From the NCBI RefSeq assembly GCF_000017685.1, contig NC_010602.1, forward strand, positions 1,505,501 through 1,569,500: a DNA stretch of 64,000 nucleotides. Direction: 5' to 3'. This document shows, in pieces, positions 24,370-33,377 of this stretch (positions within the stretch are counted from its first letter, which is position 1; every line of letters starts with the position of its first letter). This stretch comes from Leptospira biflexa serovar Patoc strain 'Patoc 1 (Paris)'. Lineage in GTDB: Bacteria; Spirochaetota; Leptospiria; Leptospirales; Leptospiraceae. Below the pieces are notes generated by a model. The model had not been told where the DNA came from and did not search any database. It worked only from the letters and a program-made list of their open reading frames with translations. The translations under genes and the position numbers were made by a program.

Positions 24370-25910
24370 TAGTGACGGAAATGCCTCATACCAGTGAAGA
24401 CCATAATGAGCCCATGTTCATCAGCGGCTTGGATCACTTCCTCGTCACGGATGGATCCGCCTGGTTGGATGATCGCTTTGGCACCAACCTTGGCAATGGC
24501 ATCAATCCCATCCCGAAATGGGAAAAAGGCATCACTCCCTACATAAGAACCCACAACGGAGAGTCCTACTTTCTGAGCTTTCATGGCACCGAGTTCTACG
24601 GAATCCACACGAGACATTTGGCCTGCACCAATTCCAAGCGTTGAGTTTTGGTCTGTATACACAATTGCATTGGACTTGATGAATTTCACACAATTCCAAG
24701 CAAACATCAAACCTTCCAAATCATCTTCGGTAGGTTGTTTTTTCGAAACAATTTTTAGTTTGTCTTTTGTGATCAAATCATAATCTCTATTTTGAATGAG
24801 AAGCCCGTGGTGGAGGGATCGTAAGTCAAGTTCATCGAGTGCTTCATCAAATTTTGCGATCGGGATCAAACGGATGTTTGGTTTCTTTGCAAAAATTTCT
24901 AAGGCTTCATTGGAAAAACTTTCGGCAATCACACCTTCCACGAAGTTTTTTGTAATCTCTTCCGCAGATTCTTTTTCCACTCGCCCATGGATTCCGATGA
25001 TTCCACCAAAGGCAGAAATAGGATCGGTTTTTCTCGCTAGTTCAAACGATTCTAAAACAGTTTCACCAAAGGCAATCCCACAAGGATTTAAATGTTTCAC
25101 GATCGAGACTGCATTTTTCGGAAGTAAACTTGCTACGTGAAATGCAGCATCAAAATCCAACATATTATTAAATGAAAGTTCTTTCCCTTGTAATGCTTCG
25201 AATTGCGATTTGAGAAAGAGTGGTTCGTAAAATGCAGCATCTTGGTGTGGGTTCTCCCCATAGCGTAATTTTTGTTTTTTATTAAAGGCAAAAGTGATTT
25301 TATCAGGATATTTGATCCCTAAACGTTTGTTAAAGTAGGAAGAAATGGCGGAATCATAGGATGCGGTTTCTGAAAATACTTTTGCGGCATAACCGAAAGC
25401 AGTTTCTCTTGAAATCTTTCCATTGTTTGTCGTGAATTCGTTTTGAAAGGATTCATAATCCTTTGGATCGGTGAGAACCACAACGTTTTTGTGATTTTTT
25501 GCCGCCGAACGGAGCATCGACGGTCCACCAATATCAATGTTTTCAATCGCATCTTCTAAAGTGACATCTGGTTTCATCACAGTTTTGACAAAAGGATATA
25601 AATTCACAATGACAAGTGTGATGGGAACAATCCCATTGGATTCCATTTGTTTGACGTGATCGGGGTTCGTTGTGTCTCCTAGTAACCCTCCATGGATTTT
25701 AGGGTGAAGGGTTTTCACTCGACCATGTAAAATTTCTGGGAAACCAGTGAACTCATCTACCTTTTTCACAGCGATCCCTGCTTTGGAAAGGGCATCGTAT
25801 GTTCCACCGGTGGATAAAATTTCCACGCCGTGTTTGGTTAGGAAGGAACAGATTTCTGTGATTCCCGTTTTATCAGAAACGGAAACAAGTGCTCTTTTGA
25901 TTTGAATCAT
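24369..25910 (-). CDS. purH: bifunctional AICAR transformylase / IMP cyclohydrolase
   Basis: The product has 513 residues, matching PurH. The N-terminal IMP cyclohydrolase (MGS-like) domain starts [18 protein letters not shown], with [14 protein letters not shown] and the phosphate-binding [14 protein letters not shown]. The C-terminal transformylase has [27 protein letters not shown] and [11 protein letters not shown] near the end. It carries out the last two steps of IMP synthesis: formylation of AICAR and ring closure. It overlaps purN by 4 nt (ATGA). Confidence 0.97.
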   Translation of the reverse strand: MIQIKRALVSVSDKTGITEICSFLTKHGVEILSTGGTYDALSKAGIAVKKVDEFTGFPEILHGRVKTLHPKIHGGLLGDTTNPDHVKQMESNGIVPITLVIVNLYPFVKTVMKPDVTLEDAIENIDIGGPSMLRSAAKNHKNVVVLTDPKDYESFQNEFTTNNGKISRETAFGYAAKVFSETASYDSAISSYFNKRLGIKYPDKITFAFNKKQKLRYGENPHQDAAFYEPLFLKSQFEALQGKELSFNNMLDFDAAFHVASLLPKNAVSIVKHLNPCGIAFGETVLESFELARKTDPISAFGGIIGIHGRVEKESAEEITKNFVEGVIAESFSNEALEIFAKKPNIRLIPIAKFDEALDELDLRSLHHGLLIQNRDYDLITKDKLKIVSKKQPTEDDLEGLMFAWNCVKFIKSNAIVYTDQNSTLGIGAGQMSRVDSVELGAMKAQKVGLSVVGSYVGSDAFFPFRDGIDAIAKVGAKAIIQPGGSIRDEEVIQAADEHGLIMVFTGMRHFRH

Positions 25911-26521
25911 TTTAGGATTTCTACCTTTCGTTCTTTGATTTTTAATTTATCTTCACAAAACAGTTGTATGGCGAGTGGAAGGATTATATGTTCTTCCTTT
26001 AGTATTGCCAAGGATAATTCTTTTTCAGTCCATTCCGGTCGAATGGCAATCGCTTTTTGTAAAATGATGGGTCCTGTATCCACACCTTCCCAAACAAAAT
26101 GGACAGTGCATCCTGCCACTTTGACTCCATAATCCAAGGCTTGTTTTTGAGAATCAAGTCCTGGAAACGCTGGGAGCAGGCTCGGGTGGACATTGATGAT
26201 TTGGTTTTTGAACCTTTGGACAAATTCTGGTTTCAGAATTCGCATGTAACCGCATGCTACGATTAAGTCAGGGTCATACGCCTCAACTTGCCTGAGTAAA
26301 TCCCTGTGGTAGTCGGATTTGGATTGGTAAGAGCCGTATGGGATCACTTTGGTGGAAATCCCGAAGTTTTTGGCAATGGTAAGAGCCTTTGCTTCCGGAT
26401 TGTCGGAAACGAGGGCAAGGATGTCCAATTTTAGCTTCTTTTTTTGGATGGATTCCACCGCCGCCGAAAAATTGGACCCTCGGCCCGAAGCTAAAAAAAC
26501 AACACGTTTTGTTTTTCCCAT
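25907..26521 (-). CDS. purN: phosphoribosylglycinamide formyltransferase
   Basis: The product has 204 residues. The N-terminal Rossmann segment is [18 protein letters not shown], followed by [16 protein letters not shown], the catalytic loop [13 protein letters not shown] with the conserved [12 protein letters not shown], and the [15 protein letters not shown] loop. PurN transfers a formyl group from 10-formyltetrahydrofolate to GAR, the third step of purine synthesis. It is the first gene of a purN-purH-membrane protein operon and lies 77 bp from the divergent fliS. No purine riboswitch is visible upstream. Confidence 0.95.
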   Translation of the reverse strand: MGKTKRVVFLASGRGSNFSAAVESIQKKKLKLDILALVSDNPEAKALTIAKNFGISTKVIPYGSYQSKSDYHRDLLRQVEAYDPDLIVACGYMRILKPEFVQRFKNQIINVHPSLLPAFPGLDSQKQALDYGVKVAGCTVHFVWEGVDTGPIILQKAIAIRPEWTEKELSLAILKEEHIILPLAIQLFCEDKLKIKERKVEILK

Positions 26522-26598
26522 GTGATAATCTAAGAATATTCGGATCGGTCATTAAGCAAGTATCCTTTTTGGTCGATGGGAATACACAGGAGAAAAAA

Positions 26599-27045
26599 AT
26601 GTCGCTTGCGAGAAAAACCGGTGCCTCTGCTTACAATGAATACAAAGCCAATGAGATCTCAACCGTTAGCCAGATCAAATTGATTGTCATGTTATTTGAT
26701 GGGGCCATTCGTTTCCTAGGTGTCGCAAAAGACAATATGACTCCGAGAAAGTATGATGTTGTGAATGCAAACATCATCAAAACCCAAGACATCATTACGG
26801 AACTTTTATTGTCTCTCAATATGGAAGAGGGAAAAGAAGTCGCAAATAACCTTTTGTCTTTATATATTTACCTGAAAAAAAGGCTTCTGGAAGCAAATAT
26901 GCGGAAGGACAAGGCCATCATAGAAGAATGTATTAAAATCTTAGGGGAGCTGAAACACTCTTGGGAAGACTTAGAGAAAAAGGAACCACAAGCTCCCTCT
27001 CAAAGCGCAGGTTCTAGACCAACTGGAATTTCCATCACAGGATAA
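26599..27045 (+). CDS. fliS: flagellar export chaperone FliS
   Basis: The product has 148 residues from ATG 26599, preceded by CAGGAG; the longer open frame from 26389 covers the divergent purN start and is rejected. The FliS pattern is present: a N-terminal YNEYKANEISTVSQIKLIVM helix, LFDGAIRFL, then IITELLLSLNMEEGKEVANN and LSLYIYLKKRLLEAN. FliS binds the C-terminus of flagellin in the cytoplasm and keeps it export-competent; here it would serve FlaB in periplasmic flagella. It leads a three-gene cluster. Confidence 0.93.
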   Translation: MSLARKTGASAYNEYKANEISTVSQIKLIVMLFDGAIRFLGVAKDNMTPRKYDVVNANIIKTQDIITELLLSLNMEEGKEVANNLLSLYIYLKKRLLEANMRKDKAIIEECIKILGELKHSWEDLEKKEPQAPSQSAGSRPTGISITG

Positions 27046-27060
27046 GATTTAATTTCCATC

Positions 27061-27474
27061 ATGAAAATGAAACAAACTTCCTTCCAACAACTACTTCTAA
27101 AAAAAATCCAATTACTCGATTCTTTGATTTCGAATCTAAAAAAAGAAGAGGAGTTACTTTCCTATCGAGATGCGGATTCAGCAGTCAAATTAGAATTTAA
27201 GAACGAAATGTTGGTTCGTAATCTGGAAGAACTAGACAATCAAATTTTGGAACACCCGGAAATGGATGTGCATACCGAAGGTGAAATTGCCTTATCCGAA
27301 TCTGTCTTTTCGAAGTTAGACGAGGCACGAAACTTACAACAAAAAGTCCAAGAATTACTTGTTTTTGAAATGAACGAAAGTAAAAAAGAGTATTGGGAGT
27401 TTAGTATCAAACGTAGACTCAAGTCTCATTTGGTATTTTCCTCTGGCCTTTCATGGACAAAAAACTACTGCTAA
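27061..27474 (+). CDS. FlgN/FliT-like helical chaperone (tentative)
   Basis: A 137-residue, almost entirely helical and charged product (LLLKKIQLLDSLISNLKKEE, KNEMLVRNLEELDNQILEHP, NLQQKVQELLVFEMNESKKE). The length, three-helix pattern and place right after fliS are what one expects from a FlgN- or FliT-type flagellar export chaperone, which binds hook-associated proteins or the filament cap. No diagnostic motif is visible, so this is inference from context. It overlaps the J-domain gene by 22 nt. Confidence 0.5.
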   Translation: MKMKQTSFQQLLLKKIQLLDSLISNLKKEEELLSYRDADSAVKLEFKNEMLVRNLEELDNQILEHPEMDVHTEGEIALSESVFSKLDEARNLQQKVQELLVFEMNESKKEYWEFSIKRRLKSHLVFSSGLSWTKNYC

Positions 27475-28007
27475 ATGACTCACTTCAATTTTTAGGATTA
27501 AGTACTGGATTTACTGAAGCTGAATTAAGAGACTCCTATCACAAATTAGCAAAAAAATACCATCCCGATACGGGAGAGTTTACAAGCGAAGTGATGTTTC
27601 TGGAATTAAACAAACATTACGAGGCATTAAAAGAATTCCTACTCATCTATCATGAAGATGATTTCGAAGACAATTTACAAGAAGTAGGTGGTGAGGGCAT
27701 TGGGTTTTCCAATCCAAAAAGTGAACACCCTACCGAAAACAAACCTTCCAAGGATCCTATCTTCCAAGAATACAAATTGGCAAAAGAAAAAGAAACAGAA
27801 GCCATCCTTCGTTATTACGAAAAAAGAAACCTACATCCGATCGAACTTTCTTCTTCATTAAACCAAGAGTTGGTTCAATTACAAAAAGAATTGGAACCTG
27901 TCTTACTCGTATATGCAACCATAACAAGAGAACATCCGAAAAGCCTATGGGCAAGAGATGCAAGGGATTCTTTGGAACGTCTGCGGGTTTGGTGGCCCAA
28001 AGGATAA
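27453..28007 (+). CDS. J-domain protein with short C-terminal helical domain
   Basis: The product has 184 residues. Residues about 9-70 form a J domain: LQFLGLSTGFTEAELRDSYH, KLAKKYHPDTGEF with the HPD motif intact, and LNKHYEALKEFLL. After a charged linker comes a helical C-terminus (YKLAKEKETEAILRYYEKRN, ending EHPKSLWARDARDSLERLRV). It lacks the Gly/Phe and zinc-finger parts of DnaJ, so it is a specialised DnaK co-chaperone. Being third in a fliS cluster, it may deliver DnaK to flagellar substrates, as an inference. Confidence 0.85.
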   Translation: MDKKLLLNDSLQFLGLSTGFTEAELRDSYHKLAKKYHPDTGEFTSEVMFLELNKHYEALKEFLLIYHEDDFEDNLQEVGGEGIGFSNPKSEHPTENKPSKDPIFQEYKLAKEKETEAILRYYEKRNLHPIELSSSLNQELVQLQKELEPVLLVYATITREHPKSLWARDARDSLERLRVWWPKG

Positions 28008-28012
28008 AAAAA

Positions 28013-28038
28013 AAGCTGGATGGCTCCAGCTTCTTTTT
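28013..28038 (+). terminator. intrinsic terminator of the fliS cluster
   Basis: AAGCTGGA (28013-28020), loop TGGC, TCCAGCTT (28025-28032) form a perfect 8-bp stem followed by CTTTTT. It begins 6 bp after the J-domain gene stop and can also end the convergent TRAP operon read on the minus strand, which has an A/T-rich flank. Confidence 0.9.
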
Positions 28039-28115
28039 ATAACACCTTTTTGGTTCCAAATCTTTCCAAAAGGAAAACAAAAGGAACCAAATGACTTAAA
28101 CCTTTGTCTGTCGGA

Positions 28116-29417
28116 TTAAGGACTAGGAGCGACGGCGTCTCCACCAAGTAATCCCAGGGAAATGTCTGGGATCCAGCTGATGAGGACAAGTCCAATTAGA
28201 AATAGTCCCACAATCGGCGCCACAGATTGGATCACTTTTCCTAACGGCTGTTTGAAGATCCCTGATGCCACAAAGAGGTTGACCCCAACTGGAGGAGTCA
28301 GGTAACCAATCTCCAAGTTTACAATCATGATGATTCCAAAATGAACTGGATTGATCCCGTAATTCACTGCCATCGGAGCGAGTAGTGGTGCAAGCACCAG
28401 AATGGCACTCATGATGTCCATGAACATCCCAACAACAAGTAACAAGATGTTCACTCCAATGAGAAAGGTGACGGGACTCGAAATGAGTTCCGACATTTTT
28501 GCCACTAGGTTTTGAGGGATTTCGTTTTCGATCATGAACTTATTCAAACTCACCGCAAGGATGAGGATGAGAAATAAGATCCCAAGCATCTCAGCGCTTT
28601 CCGCCATGATTTTGGGAATTTTTGGAAAACTTAATTCTTTGTGGATGAAAACTTCCACGAGGATGGCATAAAAAACAGCGATGGCTGCTGATTCTGTTGC
28701 TGTGAAAAATCCGGAGTAAATCCCACCGAGGATGACAACGGGCATCATCAAAGCAAGTACACCTTCTTTCCAGGCAATCCGAATCTCAGCCCAATCCCAT
28801 TTCCCTCGGCCCACTTTTCCTGCACGGAAGACAGAATACATCATAAGCAAACTCATGAGTAAAATTCCAGGTCCGATCCCTGCAATGAAAAGGTCTGTCA
28901 CCGAAACTCCCACCATAATCGCATACACGATCATTGGGATACTCGGTGGGATGATGATCCCTAGGGTTCCACCGGAAGCAAGTAGTCCCATCGAAAACTG
29001 AGTGGGGTATCCTGCTTTCGTAAGCGAAGGATACATGAGTCCTCCAATGGCAATCAGAGTGACGGGAGAGGAGCCCGAAATGGCAGCAAAGATACCACAA
29101 GAGAAAACTCCCGCGATGGCAAGTCCTGCTGGGATCGGTGCTGTCATGGCTTGTGCGATGCGGATGAGCCTTCGCGCAATACTCCCATGGGTCATGAGAT
29201 TTCCTGCAATGATGAAAAGGGGAATCGCAAGAAGGATTTCCTTATCACCAGCGAAGAATAAATCGCCTATGATGCTATTGAGTTCATGGAAGGACTCAAG
29301 CGGTGGTTCTGGTAAGAAGTAATAACAAAAAACGGTGATGGCACCCATGAGTACGATGAGTGGTTGTCTGAGTAAAATCAGACCAAGTAAGAGTAGGAGT
29401 ATTCCCCAAGAACCCAT
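28116..29417 (-). CDS. TRAP transporter large permease (DctM type)
   Basis: The product has 433 residues and about 12 transmembrane helices. Family phrases: IPLFIIAGNLMTHGSIARRL, VFSCGIFAAISGSSPVTLIA, GGTLGIIIPPSIPMIVYAIM, and near the end NLEIGYLTPPVGVNLFVASG. DctM carries the substrate with Na+ coupling across the inner membrane and works with DctQ and the binding protein. Its ATG overlaps the DctQ stop by one base. Last gene of the TRAP operon. Confidence 0.95.
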   Translation of the reverse strand: MGSWGILLLLLGLILLRQPLIVLMGAITVFCYYFLPEPPLESFHELNSIIGDLFFAGDKEILLAIPLFIIAGNLMTHGSIARRLIRIAQAMTAPIPAGLAIAGVFSCGIFAAISGSSPVTLIAIGGLMYPSLTKAGYPTQFSMGLLASGGTLGIIIPPSIPMIVYAIMVGVSVTDLFIAGIGPGILLMSLLMMYSVFRAGKVGRGKWDWAEIRIAWKEGVLALMMPVVILGGIYSGFFTATESAAIAVFYAILVEVFIHKELSFPKIPKIMAESAEMLGILFLILILAVSLNKFMIENEIPQNLVAKMSELISSPVTFLIGVNILLLVVGMFMDIMSAILVLAPLLAPMAVNYGINPVHFGIIMIVNLEIGYLTPPVGVNLFVASGIFKQPLGKVIQSVAPIVGLFLIGLVLISWIPDISLGLLGGDAVAPSP

Positions 29418-30112
29418 TAGTGTTTCCCTCCTGAGTTAGATTCGGAAAGTTCTTTTTCCGCTAGTTCCAAAGCCTCTGTGGCTTCATTGATGTCAGAAGG
29501 AATCAAAGAAGGAAAAATTCCATAACACAAATGGCGAAATCCCATTGAGAGAAAGATATAGGGAAAAATCATTTGGACTTTCCATAAATGGATTTCTGTG
29601 ACTGGGTTTACTTCATCTAAACTAATACTTTCTAAAACATAAATTACGGATAAGTAAGCTAAGAATAAAAAGAAAATGGCAATCACCCACTGTTCGATGA
29701 TTTTTACATAAAACAAAATGGCCTTTGGCAAAACTTTATCTGCAATTTCTGGCCTTAGGTGAGAACCTTTCGCGCTGGCAAGTGCCGATCCAAAGAGTCC
29801 ACCCCATAACATAAAATAAAGGGATAATTTTTGTGCCCAAATGATTCCACCAAGGCCCAACCAATCCAAAAAGGAGGAGGTGCCACTATGGATGGATTCC
29901 GCAATGTAAACACTCCAATCACCTACAAATCCAGCAAATCCTGTATTGGGATATGCTTCCGTTGCTTCCAAGGTCCAACCTAACACTTTATCGACGACTT
30001 CCCTTTTGGAGACGTCTGCGATCATGAGAAGAGTGAGCAGAAGGAAACAAATTCCCCCTGCCCATTTCTCGCCGAAACTCAATGTATTTAGAATTCGTTC
30101 GACGAATTTCAT
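29417..30112 (-). CDS. TRAP transporter small permease (DctQ type), enlarged
   Basis: A 231-residue protein with four main transmembrane segments (about 18-33, 88-112, 130-160, 178-198). The conserved DctQ phrases are present in the middle (KLSLYFMLWGGLFGSALASA, KGSHLRPEIADKVLP). Most DctQ proteins have about 160-180 residues; the extra length is a loop at about 45-85 (YPNTGFAGFVGDWSVYIAES) and an acidic cytoplasmic tail. Stop/start overlap with DctM confirms the operon. Confidence 0.88.
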   Translation of the reverse strand: MKFVERILNTLSFGEKWAGGICFLLLTLLMIADVSKREVVDKVLGWTLEATEAYPNTGFAGFVGDWSVYIAESIHSGTSSFLDWLGLGGIIWAQKLSLYFMLWGGLFGSALASAKGSHLRPEIADKVLPKAILFYVKIIEQWVIAIFFLFLAYLSVIYVLESISLDEVNPVTEIHLWKVQMIFPYIFLSMGFRHLCYGIFPSLIPSDINEATEALELAEKELSESNSGGKH

Positions 30113-30133
30113 TTATCTGTTTCCTTCCTTACT

Positions 30134-31141
30134 CTATGGGCCACAAGCCGCTTTGGCTTTTTGGATTTTATCGTAGATCTGTTTCGATTGACCACCAATT
30201 TTTCCAATCACTTGGCCTGCTACAACACCTGCAGCAGATTTAAATCCAGCAAGGTCTGCCGCTGAAGGCTCATACACTTGCACATCTGCTTTTTTTAGAG
30301 TGGCAATCATATTCTTTTCGATGGAACGAACTGCTTGTCTAGCACCTGGAGCAAGTTTGTTTCCTTCACCCATGAGGGTTTTCTTTTGTTCATCATTGAG
30401 AGTATCCCAATACTTTTTAGAGTATAGGATGGCTGCTGGTTGGTAAATATGGCGGGTCAAAGTGAAGTATTTGATCGCAGTTTGCCATTCCGCTGCAAGA
30501 GTGAAAAGGGGAGTGTTGTCAAACCCTTCCACCACACCTGTTTGTAAGGAGGGAAGGACTTCTGGGATCGCAATGGGAATTCCACTCACACCTAATTGTT
30601 TCCAATAGGCAATATGAACTGGAGATTCTTGCACCCTGATTTTGATTCCCTTTAAGTCTTCAGGTTTTTTCACGGGAGCTGATTTGGTTCCGATGGAACG
30701 GTACCCGTTTTCTGCCCAAGTGACAAAAATAAGACCCTTCGCTTCAAAAAGTTTTCTAAAATCTTCTAATAGATGTTCGTCGAGAACACAATCTGCTTGT
30801 GCATAAGAATTAAAAAGGTAAGGAATTTCCAAAACATTTAATTCTTTGACAGTGTTGGCAAGTGCTCCGGCAGTGAGTCCAGCACCTTGTAGTTTCCCAC
30901 GAATGACTTGTTGGAGGATTTCGTTTTCTCCACCCATCTGTCCACCAGGATAAATTTTGAATTTAATTTGTCCTTGGGATTCAGCTTCAATTTTCTTTTT
31001 GATTTTTGCTAATTCGTTGGCCCAAGGTGATCCTTCGGGAGCAACGGTAGCGAGTTTAACGGTTGTTTGAGCAAAAAGACCCCCACTGATCGTGAGGGCG
31101 ATACTTACACAAACTAAATATTTTAACTGCTTTAAAAACAT
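30134..31141 (-). CDS. TRAP transporter substrate-binding protein (DctP/TatP type)
   Basis: The product has 335 residues with a type I signal peptide ending GGLFAQ. The DctP fold is seen in KLATVAPEGSPWANELAKI, KFKIYPGGQMGGENEILQQV, LEIPYLFNSYAQADCV, DLKGIKIRVQESPVHIAYW and IPIAIPEVLPSLQTGVVEGF. It binds the ligand in the periplasm and hands it to DctQM. The upstream gene encodes a TatT lipoprotein, so this is the TatP partner of a TPR-associated TRAP (TPAT) system as described in Treponema pallidum (Tp0956/Tp0957). Ligand unknown; hydrophobic ligands were proposed for TPATs. Confidence 0.93.
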   Translation of the reverse strand: MFLKQLKYLVCVSIALTISGGLFAQTTVKLATVAPEGSPWANELAKIKKKIEAESQGQIKFKIYPGGQMGGENEILQQVIRGKLQGAGLTAGALANTVKELNVLEIPYLFNSYAQADCVLDEHLLEDFRKLFEAKGLIFVTWAENGYRSIGTKSAPVKKPEDLKGIKIRVQESPVHIAYWKQLGVSGIPIAIPEVLPSLQTGVVEGFDNTPLFTLAAEWQTAIKYFTLTRHIYQPAAILYSKKYWDTLNDEQKKTLMGEGNKLAPGARQAVRSIEKNMIATLKKADVQVYEPSAADLAGFKSAAGVVAGQVIGKIGGQSKQIYDKIQKAKAACGP

Positions 31142-31161
31142 CTAGTTCTCCTAGTGATGGT

Positions 31162-32064
31162 TTATAATTCGTCGAGTAATTTTTTCGCTTTTCGTTGTTC
31201 AACGATTTGGTCAGCTTCAATTTCAGGTAACGAAGATGGTTTTCCTTTGAGGACAAATTCTAATTGTTTTTTGAACTTGTCTTCATTTCCTTTAAGGCGG
31301 CTTTCCGCATAAAGGACTCGGACTGCAAAATAATTTGGATGTTTTGCAATTGCTTCTTCAAATAATTTGTCTGCTAATTTTTTATCGCCTGTTGGAGAGA
31401 GAGCGTTACTAGCTGCATCATACCTGAGAGTTGCTGCATAAAAATATTCTTTCCCCATAGCTTTTTCGATTTCTTTCACTCGATTGACCATCGCAGAAAA
31501 TTTGGAACGATTAGAAAGGAGAGTTGTAAAACCTACCAAACGAGACCATTTTGCAAGAGATGCATATCTCCAATACAAAGCGTCAATGTCTTCAGGTCCA
31601 AGTACATCGAGTGCCTTCTCTACTTCAAGTCCGTCTTTAACCACTTTGTCTCTGAATTTTGGATTCATGGCAAGAGCTGCTTCACACCAGTTTACGGCTG
31701 CATCGTAAAATTGAATGGATTCTTCTTTTACTTTTGCATCATCATCAGCATCACCAGTGAGTTTGAGCCATAAATGTCCATCACTCATTAAATAATTACC
31801 ACGGCACAACATCACTTTTACATCAGTGTATTGTGGGTTTTCGATTGCAAATTTTTCTAAACTAACAAGCACTTGGCGAAGGTCTTGTTCGTTTTGGCGA
31901 TTCTTCCACAGTTTTTCAATGTCAGCTGGAAGTTTTGCAGGTGTAGTTGCTCGAGTTACATCCGATGCAGAAATTTTCACTTGTCTAGATTTTCCACAAG
32001 CAACAACAGATACGAGCACAAGTGTTGCGAGCGCGATTTTTGACCAATGTTTCGTTTGGTTCAT
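31162..32064 (-). CDS. TatT-family TPR lipoprotein of a TPAT system
   Basis: The product has 300 residues from ATG 32064 (GGAGG upstream; a TTG at 32082 is rejected). Signal peptide with lipobox SVVAC. The mature part is all-helical, with TPR-like repeats: QDLRQVLVSLEKFAIENPQY, AVNWCEAALAMNPKFRDKV, ALYWRYASLAKWSRLVGFTT, ATLRYDAASNALSPTGDKK and LFEEAIAKHPNYFAVRVLYA. This matches TatT, which in T. pallidum (Tp0956) is a trimeric lipoprotein with pores that docks onto the binding protein TatP. The gene order TatT-DctP-DctQ-DctM supports the call. Confidence 0.88.
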   Translation of the reverse strand: MNQTKHWSKIALATLVLVSVVACGKSRQVKISASDVTRATTPAKLPADIEKLWKNRQNEQDLRQVLVSLEKFAIENPQYTDVKVMLCRGNYLMSDGHLWLKLTGDADDDAKVKEESIQFYDAAVNWCEAALAMNPKFRDKVVKDGLEVEKALDVLGPEDIDALYWRYASLAKWSRLVGFTTLLSNRSKFSAMVNRVKEIEKAMGKEYFYAATLRYDAASNALSPTGDKKLADKLFEEAIAKHPNYFAVRVLYAESRLKGNEDKFKKQLEFVLKGKPSSLPEIEADQIVEQRKAKKLLDEL

Positions 32065-32200
32065 TTTTTCATCATCCTCCAAAAATTTTTAGGATTTCTC
32101 CCTTTCTATTTGTAGCATCAAAGGGAGACTTTGGGGCAAAAATTTAGAGAAATTCTAAAAAAAGCACAAAGAAATCCCATGATTCCGGAAAAAAATACAC

Positions 32201-32217
32201 GCATTTGACTTAAATGC
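32201..32217. promoter_or_regulatory. inverted repeat upstream of the TRAP operon
   Basis: GCATTT (32201-32206) and AAATGC (32212-32217) flank GACTT. It lies 137 bp upstream of the TatT start and 15 bp after the stop of the lipoprotein gene before it. On the minus strand GTGTATTTTTTT follows the palindrome, so it may instead be a weak terminator for that lipoprotein gene. Confidence 0.35.
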
Positions 32218-32231
32218 AAGAAAGTTTTATT

Positions 32232-32711
32232 TTATGGGACAATAAGCGCGTTGGAGGGGAGGGAGACTCGGTACGAACTGGTGCTATTTGCCAAATTCAC
32301 CGCAATCCCCAGTGTCCGCATCGAAATATAGGATCCTGGGGTAAGTGTGGCAAAAATGCGACAAGAAACTCCCGCCGTATTGGGGTTTGACGACGGATCC
32401 ACTTCAAACGTATACTCTACCGGCTGGACAACGGCGGCCTGGGCCAAGAGACAATCGGCACCTATGTTCGTGTCGGTCGGATTTTGGGCAAGACTCTCTG
32501 TTGCGGCCTGGTAGAGCCTGTACCCTTGGAAGATGAATTCCGGATTTTGGGCTCTTACTTTGATCGTAAAATTGGAATTTCCATTATTGGTGATCGAAAC
32601 GAGAGTGGGCGGTGCCTGGACGGAGGTAGTGGTGGAATAGTTGGTGCAGTTCCAGAACCAAACAAAGGTAAGGAAAAAAAAGGAAACAAAAAACGAGTGG
32701 ATTGGATTCAT
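32232..32711 (-). CDS. small lipoprotein, unknown
   Basis: The product has 159 residues from ATG 32711; the start overlaps the DedA stop as ATGA, so it is coupled to it. Signal peptide with lipobox FVWFWNC. The mature part is Ser/Thr/Asn-rich and probably beta, starting TTTSVQAPPTLVSITNNGNS and containing YRLYQAATES and VSCRIFATLTPGSYISMRTL. Two further Cys (ADCLLA, VSCRI) could pair. No family is recognised; the composition suggests a surface lipoprotein. Confidence 0.6.
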   Translation of the reverse strand: MNPIHSFFVSFFFLTFVWFWNCTNYSTTTSVQAPPTLVSITNNGNSNFTIKVRAQNPEFIFQGYRLYQAATESLAQNPTDTNIGADCLLAQAAVVQPVEYTFEVDPSSNPNTAGVSCRIFATLTPGSYISMRTLGIAVNLANSTSSYRVSLPSNALIVP

Positions 32712-33328
32712 TTTTTTCCCTTTCCTTCTCGGTGTTTCCTCCGCCACCAGAAGAAAACCAAAATGCCAATGAGTAAAAATACAAGGATGAGGATTAAGGT
32801 TTGTCCCCCTCGGACCCAACCCATCAGTTCGTCAAAATTATGAGCAAAATAATAACCTAAATACACCCAAATCGGGACTGAGATGAGGGCAGCAAATCCA
32901 TCTGTAAGTAAAAATAAGAAAAAACTAATTTGTTTGGAAGTACCCGCCGTAAAAAAAATGGGCATCCGAAGGCCTGGCATAAATCGACCTACAAACACGA
33001 CCCAACGACCATATTTTTTGAACTGTTCTCGCACTTTGTCAAATCGTTCTGGGTGTAAAACGGTACGTAAAACGGGTAAACTCAGCGCCCTTTCCCCGTA
33101 ATGGCTTCCGAGCCAAAATACAAACGAGTCTCCGAGAAGGACTCCCGCCATGCCGACGAGAAACATGATATGGACATTCGCATAACCAAGTCCCGAAATC
33201 ACTCCACCGGCAGTGAGTGAGATGTCTTCCGGTACTGGGAGACCAAATCCGCAGAGGATCAGAATTCCGAAAACGGCAAAATAACCGTATTGCATAAAAA
33301 TGGAAACTAAGGTTTGTAGAAAGTCCAT
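32708..33328 (-). CDS. DedA-family membrane protein
   Basis: The product has 206 residues. It has the DedA pattern: a re-entrant N-terminal region with GLPVPEDISLTAGGVISG, VGMAGVLLGDSFVFWLGSHY, and the FVGRFMPGLRMPIFFTAG motif with its conserved GR...R. DedA proteins are thought to flip or recycle lipid carriers such as undecaprenyl phosphate and to help keep the proton motive force. The C-terminus ends in a basic tail (WRRKHREGKGKK). It is followed by a lipoprotein gene with a 4-nt overlap. Confidence 0.92.
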   Translation of the reverse strand: MDFLQTLVSIFMQYGYFAVFGILILCGFGLPVPEDISLTAGGVISGLGYANVHIMFLVGMAGVLLGDSFVFWLGSHYGERALSLPVLRTVLHPERFDKVREQFKKYGRWVVFVGRFMPGLRMPIFFTAGTSKQISFFLFLLTDGFAALISVPIWVYLGYYFAHNFDELMGWVRGGQTLILILVFLLIGILVFFWWRRKHREGKGKK

Positions 33329-33377
33329 GAGGGATTTATACTGATTTTATGGTTTCGTCGAAAAAGGAAAGAGATTT

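Noticed and set aside
26389..26598. Longer N-terminus of fliS beginning at 26389
   Set aside because: It covers the 5' end of purN on the other strand, is basic and Pro-rich, and the internal ATG at 26599 has a good ribosome site and the proper FliS start.
26522..26598. Purine riboswitch upstream of purN
   Set aside because: The 77-bp gap is too short and shows no conserved junction pattern.
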